Shown: positions 35,166 to 47,500 of the stretch, in pieces
Layout of the letters: each line of letters begins with the position of its first letter
Position numbering within the stretch: the stretch's first letter is position 1
DNA from: Isoperla grammatica
Lineage: Eukaryota; Arthropoda; Insecta; Plecoptera; Perlodidae
Assembly: GCA_945910005.1 (NCBI GenBank)
Contig: OX246738.1
Location: 28,877,738 to 28,941,737 of the forward strand
Direction of reading: 5' to 3'
DNA: 64,000 nt
The notes under the pieces: model-generated
The model's database searches: none
Seen by the model: the letters and a program-made list of their open reading frames with translations, nothing else
What the model was told of the DNA's origin: nothing
Made by a program: the position numbers and the translations under genes

Positions 35166-37306
35166 GCTTCTCGCGAGTAGAATTGTCAGATTTCGTTCAT
35201 TCATTAGGGGCATTACTCATTAGGAATTTTTGTGTTCCTTCATGGCAAGCACAACGTCGTTTATAGCTTTCTAGGTCAACAATAAAATAAAGTTACCACA
35301 TACAACCAGACTGTTCTCAATGGAGATAAGCGAATATTCTGTCGCTGTTGATTTAACTAAAATACAATTTAAATTTAACTGAAATTCTCGTCGTGGCTCG
35401 GTTCACTTTTAATTCTTGGCTGTCATGATATGTTATGTATAGATTTGTCATTTAAAATCTTATTTGTTTGCACTGATGCCAGCCAATAATTATAATTACT
35501 AATGGCTACAGCAATGTTTGTGTATCTTTGCTTATTTACAAATCTTTAAATCAAAATGCAAACAAAGTAAATGTATAATTTCTCTACACTTGTGCATGTG
35601 AATTTATATTATCAAAATAATATGTTACTTAAAAAACATGTCAGGACCAATGATGAAGTTAATGTTAAAATGGTAAATAATTAGAAATGACGAGTATTGC
35701 ATGGAAAATGTTTCGGAGATCTTGGCATTATAGTGTTAATTGTTTGCTTATAATTATGATGAACGATCACTTGTTCTTTGTTTTTATAGTGAGCAAAAAA
35801 TGATTGATTGAAATCAAGACTAGAAACAAATCACATACTAAATATGTTTCGTGTATGCAAACTTGCAACACATTTTTTACTCAAAATACACAAATAAATA
35901 GTGTTACCAATGAGATTGGAGTGTTCAGTAAATTGGACTGTATCTTGTCTTCGTTCAACCAGAGACACAATGAGAGCTAGCACTAATAACCTGCTAGTAA
36001 AATAATGCGAAACAACCACACAAGCACTGTTGTTCAGTAACAGGCCGGTCAATTTTAATTCAACTAACAGTGTTGATAAATATTTCAAGCCAAACGATTT
36101 TTTTAAACAGTGAGGTACGATACACATACAAATCAAATCCAATACCAGGTGTTAGTATAGTGTAGGGTAATGGTATTCAGTATATAATTTCCTTCTTTTG
36201 TATAGGCCAACCTATAAAATGTTCAAATACCAGTTGTTTAAATACAGGTTGCTAACAGTGTAGGCCAAATAATGCTAAAAACTAGTTGCTTTTATATTAT
36301 AATAGACACTTTTGGAAACATTAGCTTCTATCCGTAGTCGTGTTATAAGTAGGCCAAATTATATTCAAACACCAGTTGCAATATAACCTTAGACTAAATG
36401 GTTTTAAACACAAGTTGTGTGAGTAAGGGCGAAAAGTTTCCCTTATCTTTGCAACGAATTCTCTATTTTTAAACATTTGAGAACCCTTGAACACAGATTC
36501 TAGCAATTCATAATATGGTCCATCACAATAAAAAGTAATACTTAAAACGTTACTGAAGTAGGCCTGATATCCTGACTAGATGAAATTTCACATATTTAAT
36601 TTAATCACGAAAGTGATGATATTAGATTTACCAAATAATCGTATATCACAAACAAACAAAGATTGGACTCGCAAACCCATTGTGAACCAATAATACACGG
36701 GTTTACATACGATCTTACTGTCTGAAATCACGATATTCATTCTCGGATGGTCCACCAACCTTTTGGAAAACATGTTTAATGAAATACTTCCGCTTATTTA
36801 CAACGTTCAAGATAAACGATCGAAGTTTACGAATAGAACAAAAAGTAGATTGTGACATCACAATGTTTCAAACCTAAATATAAAGAAAACGCAATAAGCA
36901 TTAATGAATTTAGTTTACACTCGCAGTAGACATTATTCATCAATCATCGTGTCGTCCAGCTGTACGCTACAGCTTGTTCCATTTCCCTCTCAGATGCTGA
37001 CAATGTCATCATTCGTATATTTTACATATTATAATATCCGCTGCGATTTCATGAATAATAATTCTCTTAAAAAAACAAATGAAACCATTTTAATTATAAT
37101 AACAAATTACTCCTTGAATCTTCCTCAAAATTGAAATATCTCGCTATTTTCACATTTGCGTAGAAATGCGGAGCAACGCAGAAAGTGAACACACGAAGAA
37201 AGGGCGCATCGTTTCGAAGTGAGCGAAATAATCGCATATCACTATTATTCACTAATGTTGTGTATTTTTTCTTACTTCACATTTGTCTTGACTAGAATAA
37301 TTATAC

Positions 37307-40300
37307 TCGGACCATTCAGACTGATCAGTGAGGAACATGCAGAGAAGAACAAAGATGACTAGATTTAATAAGCAACAAATCTATGATAGCAATCTGAACC
37401 ACATGCTTGCACTATACTTGGGCGCTTTTGTGTTGCATACCCAACAGCCAAGACTGTACTCAAGTCATCCCACCAATTAGCATTATTTAGTTTACGTTAT
37501 TATAGAATCTACCTATTTTGTTTCACGTGATAAAGATTGGATTTCATCTACACAATCTTATCACACGTTAACGACGTCTAGGTCATTATCGTTATTCGGC
37601 TTGTAAACAGGAAGAAATGGATTAATGTGAACACTTTTTACAACTGCGCCTTGAAAGCAAGATTGTTTGTTGTGTTATGAATATTTTATAGGTTTAATAC
37701 AACGAGAAATATTGCTTTTATTCCGCGCAATATTGTGCATGTGTGTTAGTTGGCAATTGTCATTATGATCAAATGTGCGAAAACCTTACGTATGGACTAG
37801 AATTCAAGCATTTAGATTTATTCATAATACAAATGAGATCAGTAAAATATATTAAAGCTTAGATTTATTGGCTAACAACAGCGGGAAAAAATTAAGGAAT
37901 CGAATTTGCTCCTTCCTATATTCGACTGTATCTGGTTTCATAGCGGGACTGCAGTGCTTCTACAAAACCTGTATATAGCCATAGAATCACACAGTCACGT
38001 TTTTAGATCGTACCTCGGAAATGGATTTTAATTAATTTGCTTTATCATAATCTCTTAGCCGTTTCTCGAAATTTAATTTTAATTAGTATTTGTTCTAATA
38101 ATTATTTATTGGACAATTGAGATTCATACTATGTTTTCTTTTAACGCGCGTTTTTAGTTCCGATACCTTTACATGGCATTACATTGAGATCTAAGTGAAG
38201 ATGCCTTGGTCGTATATCATGATATTGTATGTTGCTTTGGTGTTTAGTTCATTTCCATTTCTCAAGCAACATTGTTTCAAGTAAATTCTCTTGTGCGGTA
38301 GAGTATAGGCAGTGACTACGCACTACGCAGGCAAGTCGGTACTCTCACAGTTCGCCTCGCATCATAGCTTTAGTGTGTTATGAACGCCACAGTCGAAGGT
38401 CTAAGGTGGTAATCACACACAATCGCCACAGCACATCAGTGCGGATCTCCAACACGTGGAGCGCGCGGGTCGCTGTACAAGACACTTTAGCCCTTTCAGA
38501 CCGATGTACATTGAAACAGGAGCTGCCACAAGAAATAGTGAGTTACTGAAATAACTACCAAATCGTTCATAGCAGGTCCAGTTCATTATTTCGATAGTCA
38601 AACAAGCGCGTTACTTTAACTACCACTGTGCTATTAAAAACACATATCCGGTACCACTGGTTTTGTTTTTTACTTTTTCATAGTAAACTTTATCTTCTGT
38701 GTTCTGTTTGGTCGTCATAAAGTGTGTCCTGGGAAGTTGAAATACGAAACTATATTAATTTCTTATTATTTCGAAACAATGTAATGTGTGTGAACCACAA
38801 CGCTGTTATTGCACGTTCAATCTCGCTGCACTGTTGCTATTACACTAAACCAATCCGTATTTCAATTGCGAATCGGTCTTTATGAATTGTCAAGAACACG
38901 CCACAATATTTTATTTTAAAAACATGGACGACCAGCGTACTAAGTGGTGTCAATTAATTCTGGTAGTTTGAACCATTTACAAAACAGTCGTTAATTGCGA
39001 ATATTGTCGTCATTTCAACCAATGAACCATAATATTTAATCACTTTACAAAACCTAAGGGTGAACAGTCAACAGTTTACTAATGATGTGCAGCATTCTTG
39101 AAATATGGCTGAACAGCAAAACATTCATTCTGCGCTGTTATTGTTTCCGCTTAGTGTTTAAACAAGGAACTAATTCAATAACTGAATGTAGAAATAAGTA
39201 ACAATTACAAGGAAGTTCAAATTTTTGCCTCGTACGTATGTGTTAAACAACATATTATCATGGAGCCAATTTGAGTAATCTGTAATATACATCTTTTGAC
39301 TTGAGTGGGCTTGAGTGTTTCTTCTTTGGGCTTGAGTGTTTGACTAGAATATCTCGAGCAAAATATTTTACTCGTTCCACTACCAAAGTTAATTATCTGA
39401 CTGGATTTCCCCACTCCTCAGTCATATAAATGATGCCGGATTGAACATTCAACACGAAACACATCGTGTTGTGTTGTGTTTTAATTGTTAGGCAAATTAA
39501 AATATCCTTCACAAATTTGGAATCATCATTCATCACCATAATTGTGTAAATTCATTAATACTTTTTTATTAAGGATATATTTTCTCGCAAAATTGGTAAA
39601 TTTTAAAGCAATTAATAACACAACTTCAATATAAATAGGCCAAATACTTATAGCATAATATATCTGTTAAACAGATAAACAGATTATCAAGATAAGGTCA
39701 CCAACAGAGAATTTATCTTTTGTTGAATCCACTTATAATAGGCCTCATAAAAAATTCTTTAAAGAAACAAAATCGTTAGATATTAAAGAGAAAATAATAT
39801 AGATTTAAAGTTCATTATTATGAAATTGAAATCTTTCTTTCGTTTTCAATTCAACAAGGAAAAACTTAGACCAGTAGAACCATCGCCAAATTTGGTAGAT
39901 ATTTGTGCTCATTTATGCATCATTCATGTTGGTGTTTCATTCATGAAGATATTATTACATCGTGTAGCTGAAACACGTGTTTGTGCGACTTGCATTTTGG
40001 GTTTTGTGTTTAGTACTAATGGTTTTATCTTTTATATTCCATGTACATTCATACCGAGGGTCTTAACATAACACTGACTCTGCCCTAGACAAATATTCGC
40101 GACATTCAGCCACGAATGCACCCACCAATATGGTGGCATGTATGTGACACACCACGTTTGCTTGAGACAGTACCATGTGTGTTGATGAAATCTAAAACAA
40201 GTTTCTTTACACTTTGTTTAGGCTTAATAAGGAAGTACAAGCATGTAAAGATAGGCAGTACGATACGATATATCGCCCTGAAGCATTAACAGAAAGTTAA

Positions 40301-41333
40301 CAACAACCCCACACATGTAGGCCTAATCTACATAATGCTAATGGGTTATAGTACGCAGTCAGTATTCAAGTGTGACTAGTATAAAATAAAGTGTAATCAT
40401 TTATCGTAGACGCAATGAAAATAGAATGTGAACACAATCGTGTCCACGTTGTGTCTTTGTAGCCTTAATTTAACAACAAGTTAACATTTTTCCTACTCGT
40501 ACCATTCACCAATCAGTTTATATTTTGAATGCTTACATAGTATTGTTACCATAGCATAAAAGGAAATACACAAGAGTTATAGTGAATTGATTAAATCGTG
40601 TTAGTATTATTTTTGTGAAGGGGTCGAAATATTTCGTCTAGTTTACTAATATCCTGTGCGTAGCGGTCCATTCGTTGTGATTCCCTCCTTTCAAGGTCAA
40701 ATTACACATTAAAGCTCTTTGGTTTTAGCACTTCGTCATAATAATCCACTTTTCAATATAAATATCATATTTAGAACACTTAAAAGCTAACAAAATACAA
40801 AACAGCAACTATCATTATCTTTGTAATACGTAAAAGCCTACGAAACCTAAGATCTGGATCCAACTTTCAATGAGACACCGTGTCAGCTGTCGAGGTCTAC
40901 GAACATCGTCCAATGGGAGATTTCGAATTATACTGTAGGGGGATGCAAAGAGCATGCAACACTCCTACCAATAGGATGAAGCGGAGGAAGTCAAAAGTGG
41001 TTTCTGAACGCACAGCCATGGAAACATTCAATAACTCGTACATTTAAAATGCGGAAGATAACTTAAAAACAGTTTCTTCATTCAGTCATTACTTCGTGTA
41101 ACATTGAGAGCGATTGCCGGCCTTGATGCACGAAAACAACAGAGTCGAGGTAAAAAAAAAGTCGCATTCAACTACCTTGATAAATAAATAAATAAATTAT
41201 TAATAAATACTAAACTGTTCTATGGATCGGGTCGGGTCTGGCCGTACAACAGACCACAATGTTCTAACACTCAATGTTTACGATTGTTTAAAAATGTCCT
41301 AGTTTTTCATCTCGCACCCGTTTCAGTTCGTTA
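37307..41333. other. Intergenic, between duplication and RGS 3' end
   Basis: Mostly AT-rich sequence without repeats that I recognise. A minus-strand segment at 38421-38553 is the only suggestive frame and is listed separately. The RGS 3' UTR should lie just below 41334, but no clear AATAAA was identified on the minus strand there. Confidence 0.35.
38421..38553 (-). CDS. Possible terminal exon with a membrane segment
   Basis: After an acceptor-like GGTAGTTATTTCAG, the minus strand reads NSLFLVAAPVSMYIGLKGLK, then CLVQRPARSTCWRSALMCCG and DCV before a stop. A hydrophobic stretch followed by a Cys/Arg-rich tail is unusual for chance sequence, and the region is GC-richer than its surroundings. 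No family is confidently recognised and no partner exon was found. Confidence 0.15.
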
Positions 41334-41585
41334 TTACGCGTTACTCTCTTTTCTCCCGCTAGGCGTCGCGGTCGGCGTTCCTGCGGCGCTGCCGTTCCCT
41401 CCACCGTTGCCGTTGTTCGTCGCGAACTTGGCCAGCTTCTTAAAGAGCGACGAGTTGATGAAGCGAGGGTACGAGTCTCGGTGCATCAGGGTGTAGATCT
41501 GCAGCTGGGCCTCGTCGAACGTGTGAGGGGTGGGGTCGACCATGTTGCGGTTCACCACCTCGCGGACGCGCGAGTCCAGGCTCAC
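41334..41585 (-). CDS. RGS20: RGS gene terminal exon: C-terminal half of RGS box and low-complexity tail
   Basis: After the acceptor TAATGTTTCAG, 83 codons and a stop (TAA at 41336-41334) encode VSLDSRVREVVNRNMVDPTP, HTFDEAQLQIYTLMHRDSYP and RFINSSLFKKLAKF. A tail of about 30 residues rich in Gly, Asn, Ala and Thr follows, ending GRKESNA. Vertebrate RZ proteins end with a shorter, different tail, so this extension looks lineage-specific. The exon is clearly GC-richer than its surroundings. Confidence 0.95.
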   Translation of the reverse strand: MSLDSRVREVVNRNMVDPTPHTFDEAQLQIYTLMHRDSYPRFINSSLFKKLAKFATNNGNGGGNGSAAGTPTATPSGRKESNA

Positions 41586-44500
41586 CTGAAACATTAGTAT
41601 TTTATTATTTAGCCAACCACAGAATCACACACCATTCCATCCCTGCATTGGATACAATGTATAACACAACACAGTATACTCTCAACTCAATATTAAAACA
41701 AGTTCAAGGCTGTATGTTCACGTACAATGTAGCCTGCAAACTCCCGATTTTGGTATGTTAAAATTGCTTTATAAGATGTGTTTCAATTCTCCTAAAATGT
41801 AAATCAAATATTTCATCCTGTAGAGAATTTTGTGCTCTTTCTTATGAATGTTTCAATGAAAGAACGTTGAATTCCTACAGGATGACATATTTTCATTTTC
41901 GTTTTGAACAATTTAAACATTTAAGCAGAACAAAATCGGGTAGGCCTATTTCACAAGGTAGGTGAACACACAGCCGCCTTGATGTTTAAGGGCCCACACA
42001 CCGTCATGGTTATTAGTGCCCGTTTCTTGCAGATAAAACAAAACTGCCATCAATTTTGTCAGTAACTTAAAAAATGCTAAAACACATTGCCTTGTTTTAT
42101 CTCACATTCTTATTAAAACATCAACTAGGAACTATTTATAATATCTATAGTGCGCGTCAAAGACAAATAGTTTTATTAAATAGGTCCAACCTAAGTTTAG
42201 GGGGATGAAATAAAACTGTATTGCTAGACCATCTTGCAGAAGAAATTGACTCCAAAAAATCAGGTCAATCAAATTCTGATAATCTTTTTAAAATTCACTG
42301 TATTAAACATTTACACAAGGACAGTCATCAGTAGGGCCATGCTCAGTAGCAGTACAGACTGTGGCACAAATATATTTCATACTGCTGTTCTCAATATCGT
42401 ATTAGATTAGTATGAAGAAACAAATAATGTAGTACCCCTACACCAACAAACTCAATGGTAGTACTGACAAGTCCTATTCAATCCACCTTCTATTTTATGA
42501 AGGTGCCACTGATGACAGTCATGGCCAGTATAGTATCCACCCGAAGTTTGCAACTTATACACACTTCTTCATTCAAAATATTATTTTGAAAGAATTGTTT
42601 ATGATATCTTATCAAAAATGACATATTATGTATTATTTGACGTCCACGATGAATTAATTGCCTATGACCGCTTATATGAAACCATTTCGAGTTTCGACTT
42701 TCGTTTGATACATTCTTACGGCAAAGATACCAAATAGTTTCCTTTCAAACCGTTTTGATTAAATCGGTTTGAAATACCTGATATATACACTAGAGTTACC
42801 AAGGTATATCAAACCGGCTAGGCCGGCCGGTGCAATCGCTTCGTGTCAAAACTGATATTATGTAAAAACGTGGTAGACGTATCAATTTTGGACCGATTTT
42901 GGACCTTAATTTCAATCCAGTTAAGCATTTGAATTGAAAGTTTACAATTCCATTGAAAACTATGTAGTTAGTTCAAGCGTACAAACTGGTTTCGATTCAA
43001 ACCGCCTTAGTTCAAACCGGTTTGAAACGCCTTTGTAATGGCAGTCATCGACAATGAGTGGGTGATAAAAAACACACAGCACCAGCCCCGTTGACTTAGC
43101 GGACTCAAACCGGGATTCAGTTGGATTTGGACCCAATCCCAGTTCACTCCTCACATAAATCTCATGACGAAGGTAAGATTCGTTAAACCCACTCCCATAA
43201 AATGCGGCAGCGACTCGAAAGTCGAAAGTATAATTTTGTCGTGTAAACAAAAACAAACAGAGCTAGGATTGGAATACCAAATCCCGGGTTCTATAACTAG
43301 GCTTTACTCCTCTAACACAGTGTTATCTAATCTATCAAATATAATCTAATAATATCTACCTAATAATCTAATACAGTTAAGAAAGTTATTTGGATAACTT
43401 AAGTCGGTTGATATACGCGTCAAACCGTTTTGGTTGCTCACGTCACATACCAACGACTAACAATTTTCAGCTGTCATGATGTTTGACTTTCGATATTAGT
43501 GTTGTTGTTGTTTTTGTTGTTAGTGTTGTAGTCAGCTGTTTAACTATTTTCTTGTTTCTCAACCACTGTTCAAAGTAAGTAGGACTCATGCACAAGCATT
43601 CGCCTTTACGACTGAGGAACACGTCCTCCGAAAAAAAACTTCAGTCAGGAATAGCGGTGGACAAAGTAGGAGAACCAGCGACGGCGACTGTCTTCTTACA
43701 CCGCTTTAGAGAACCAAGACTAAGTGACGAATACTAATACTAATACTCATACTAATACTTATACTAATACTCATACTAATACTAATACTAATACTAATAC
43801 TAATACTAATACTAATACTAATACTAATACTAATACTAATACTAATACTAATACTAATACTTATACTAATACTCATACTAATACTAATACTTATACTTAT
43901 ACTAATACTAATACTAATACTAATACTAATAATAGTAATAATACTAATACTAATACGAATACTAATTCTTACTTCAACCCGTTATGGTGCGACATTGCCA
44001 ACATGAGTAAAACGGTGGCACTGCTATCGTCCAATGCGAGACATTCACGAAATATTAATAACGGTGAAGTTTATGAAATATCCCTTCTCCGTTTGACTAC
44101 GGGGTAGAATACACTCGACATGTCGTATTAATAGACGGTTGAAGGAGAATATAGGTCGTGAAAAATGATGTAAGTCCTGATATTGCCAGTAAAAACCATT
44201 TTATTGCGAAAGTTCCAATGTTTTCATCCAATTTGTATGGATTTCTAGTGTGCATTGCCTCAATTTGTGTATGCGATGTTGACATACATTCATCTCGATA
44301 TTCTCGGTCTATGTAACAGAATATTTCCTCGCAATATTTGATAAATAAGGCTACTTTATAGTGAAATCATTTGGGTTACCCGTTATTTCTTATTCGTTGT
44401 AACCGTATACTCACTGTATCTCATTATGAACATCGTCATTGTTACAATATTTGTCATTTCATGTTTTATTATCATTCTTTGTCGATTCTTCTTAGTTCGA

Positions 44501-47500
44501 CTGAATATATATTATTATACGACTCCGGTATCCGTCATGACATACAATACGGCTGGTATGAACGTGAATAAAAACAACATGGTAAACTATTCTTATTTTA
44601 TGGAGAACAGAAATCACATTTTGTGCTCCATCCCATTCTGTCTCTTTGTGCTTTTATGATAGAAGAAGTGGGAACCCTTTGTTGCCATTAAATATACAAG
44701 ATAACGTTACTTTTTCAATATGGAATGTAAAACACAATCACATTAGCATAAATACATAAATTTATGTATGCGCTTTAGCTTCGATCGTTATGGTGATTTT
44801 TACCGCCATGTATTCATATAATGTCTCCCATCCTATCTCGCTAAATATCTTCACGACGCTCATCATAAAAGCAATTGTACATTTTTCCTATGGTAAATGT
44901 GTTGACTGTTTTATATTAGATTTACGAAAAGAAGTTTTAGAGGGCAACATTTGAAAGCGTACCACGGAAGAAATAAATAAGAAGCTGTGCCATACGGGTT
45001 ACGCCGACTTGGCCCGGATTCACAAGAGGTCCTAAGTCTTTTTCTGGTCTTAACTCTAAGACCGGCCTAACTATGAACCGCCTGTAAAACCAGACTCAGG
45101 TTACATGAAGAAGTTACTAATTTCTTTGCAGGAACAAAGACACAATGAACATTCCAATAATATGTTTTAAAGTCTATTTTAAGATATTTTCCTGGATTCA
45201 TAAGAGATAAGTTAGGCCGGTCTTTGAGATAAGACCAAAAAAAGACTTAGGACCCTTGTGAATCCGGGCTCTTTCTATATACCTTAGTTAATGCTAAACT
45301 CGAAATACGTTGAGCTTTCATTTTGAAATCATTCACAAGACCACATTTTAATTTTAATTATTTAATTAATTAACTTAAATAAACTTTAAACTTAAAATAA
45401 ACTTAAATAAATTAACTAAGTAATTAATCTATTTATTTATTTATGTTATTTTATTTTACGTATTTTATTTATACCAATATTTCTTTGTTTTATTATTTTC
45501 TCTTTCAATGGTGGTGTAGCCTATATGTAATTAATTTGTGTGGCTGTATTTATTTATTGTCTCTGCTGCAAATCAGTTTTATATCTGAATATAATAGACA
45601 TTCAAATAAATAAACAATCATTCCTCTCACAATGTACGGTAAAAGTCCTTTCCTTCCACCAAAAATAGTTTCGCGCAGTTCATATTCCGTGTTCTGCCTC
45701 CGTGTGTTCGTCTCGAAGGAAGTTCTAAACCCAAGGTCGACTCCTCTAAAGCACCATGGAATGTTGCCGCAGCGATACTTTCTGTCAACACGCACAACTC
45801 AACGTACCTCTTTGGGCGAGAGAATGGAAATGTAATCCTCGTATATAATCCTAGCCTTCTCCTCCACAGCGTCCGGGTTCGACTCCTTCTTAAGCTCCTC
45901 ACATGCATGCCAGAACAGGATGTTCTCTTCGCTATATTCGCAGCGCAGGAACTCTCGGAATACTTTCCGCCCGGCTGAAATCAAAGACAGGAAGTTGTGC
46001 ATGACAAGAATAGATTTATTTTACGCGCTTTCATAAACTTGAAATATACAATGTGCGAATCTGGTGCTAAAACCAATGTGGGATATTTTATGTGAGCTCA
46101 ATCTAGGAAGCTACGTTAGAGTGTTTTTTCATATTTGAAAGCAGTAAAATGCTTAACTTCTAAGAAATGCATTGTAATGGACTGCAGCAGTTTGTGCTAT
46201 AAAACGTTATGCTTCAAATTGATTTCTAGACCTCTTGAAAATGTATCCAGATATATTTTCTTACACGGTAGAGTAAATCAAAAACAAATTCAAAACTGTA
46301 ATACTAAATTATTGTATACATCAAGATTCATTGATGATATCCTAGAACATCGTCGAATGTTACATTGTTGTTATGGTGGTGTTGTTGTTTTTATATTTGA
46401 TGTATACTGCTTCTTGTTATGATTTTTTGTTGCATGTATTATGATTGTAATTAATTGTTGTATAGTTTTTCTTTTACGTTGGACCGTGTTGAGAAAAACG
46501 GAGATACAGATACTTAAAATGGAGCGAGTTTTGTTTAAGTATAAGCAAAGAAGCCAATAAATTATGGAAATTGGCTGATTTCATTGATATCCAAGAACGT
46601 AGGTTTAAGTAATAACAAGTTATATCAACAATTTTTCCATCAGAAAAATTTGATTTAAGCTCTCTTGTTTGAAATAAAAAACACATCGGTTACTCGAGGA
46701 AAGGCATTCAAAAGACCTTTCGAATAGGTATTTTCAAGTCGTCTGGCACAATTCGTTACACACTATATTTTATATGATTGTTAATACGACTATAAGACTT
46801 CCAAGCGTTTTCAAATAATGTTGACCTTGTTACGTTACTTACGCAAGTATCAATAAAACCGTTTCTGAAACCACTATAAACATTCTATTTATGATGTTTT
46901 AGTATTTCCGTGTGATTGTAAGTAACAAGGTCTGGTCTCGTTTCAAAGCAGAGCCGCCTTTCTTTTTACGAGTGTTCATGCCAATATGGCTTTGATCAAT
47001 ACGCAAGTAATTACGTAACGTGTAATGTATGTTTTGTGCACCGTGTTGCTGGCGCGCCAAGATCAGTCTCGTCACCCCACCGGTCTACACACTACTACAC
47101 TCTTCTACACCGTTCTACACTCACCTGCATCATTCGTGTGCAACACAATATAACATCCTCCTCAAACAGTAGAGCACACAAACTATACTACCCCCAGTGT
47201 AAGTATACGCCTATAAAATTGTCAAGAGATAGCGTTACTGTCGCCGCGAGAAGTGAGTGATGGCAGCTACGACATTGGGTTTGAAATATTTCAAACCCAA
47301 TGGCTACGATGAGGTCGGTGGAGGCAGCTTAACATAGCTACTAGATGCGTAACAACAGTTTTTATTAATTATATTAAAATCTAAGCAGCCAGTACTGTCG
47401 ATATATACGTATATGAAAGCCTGTACCCATGTAGAAGACCCGTGAGCCATTCATATACGATAAACATCCATAAATAACGATTTGTTTTACAAATATAACA

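Larger units (their letters stand above)
26119..37306. repeat. Segmental duplication, copy B (11.2 kb)
   Basis: Direct-orientation copy of 6745-15293. It contains the extra 27025-30202 element, and lacks both the 8690-9112 element and about 140 bp corresponding to 7627-7767. Outside these differences the two copies track each other base for base for kilobases with a few percent divergence. Confidence 0.92.
41586..45807 (-). other. RGS intron (last)
   Basis: A 4.2-kb GT-AG intron. It includes AAACCGGTTTGAAA-type inverted pieces at 42760-43030, the TAATAC array at 43724-43974 and the MITE at 45012-45269. Confidence 0.7.

Noticed and set aside
43724..44107. Thr-Asn repeat open frame
   Set aside because: It is the translation of the TAATAC hexanucleotide array and has no splice or domain support.
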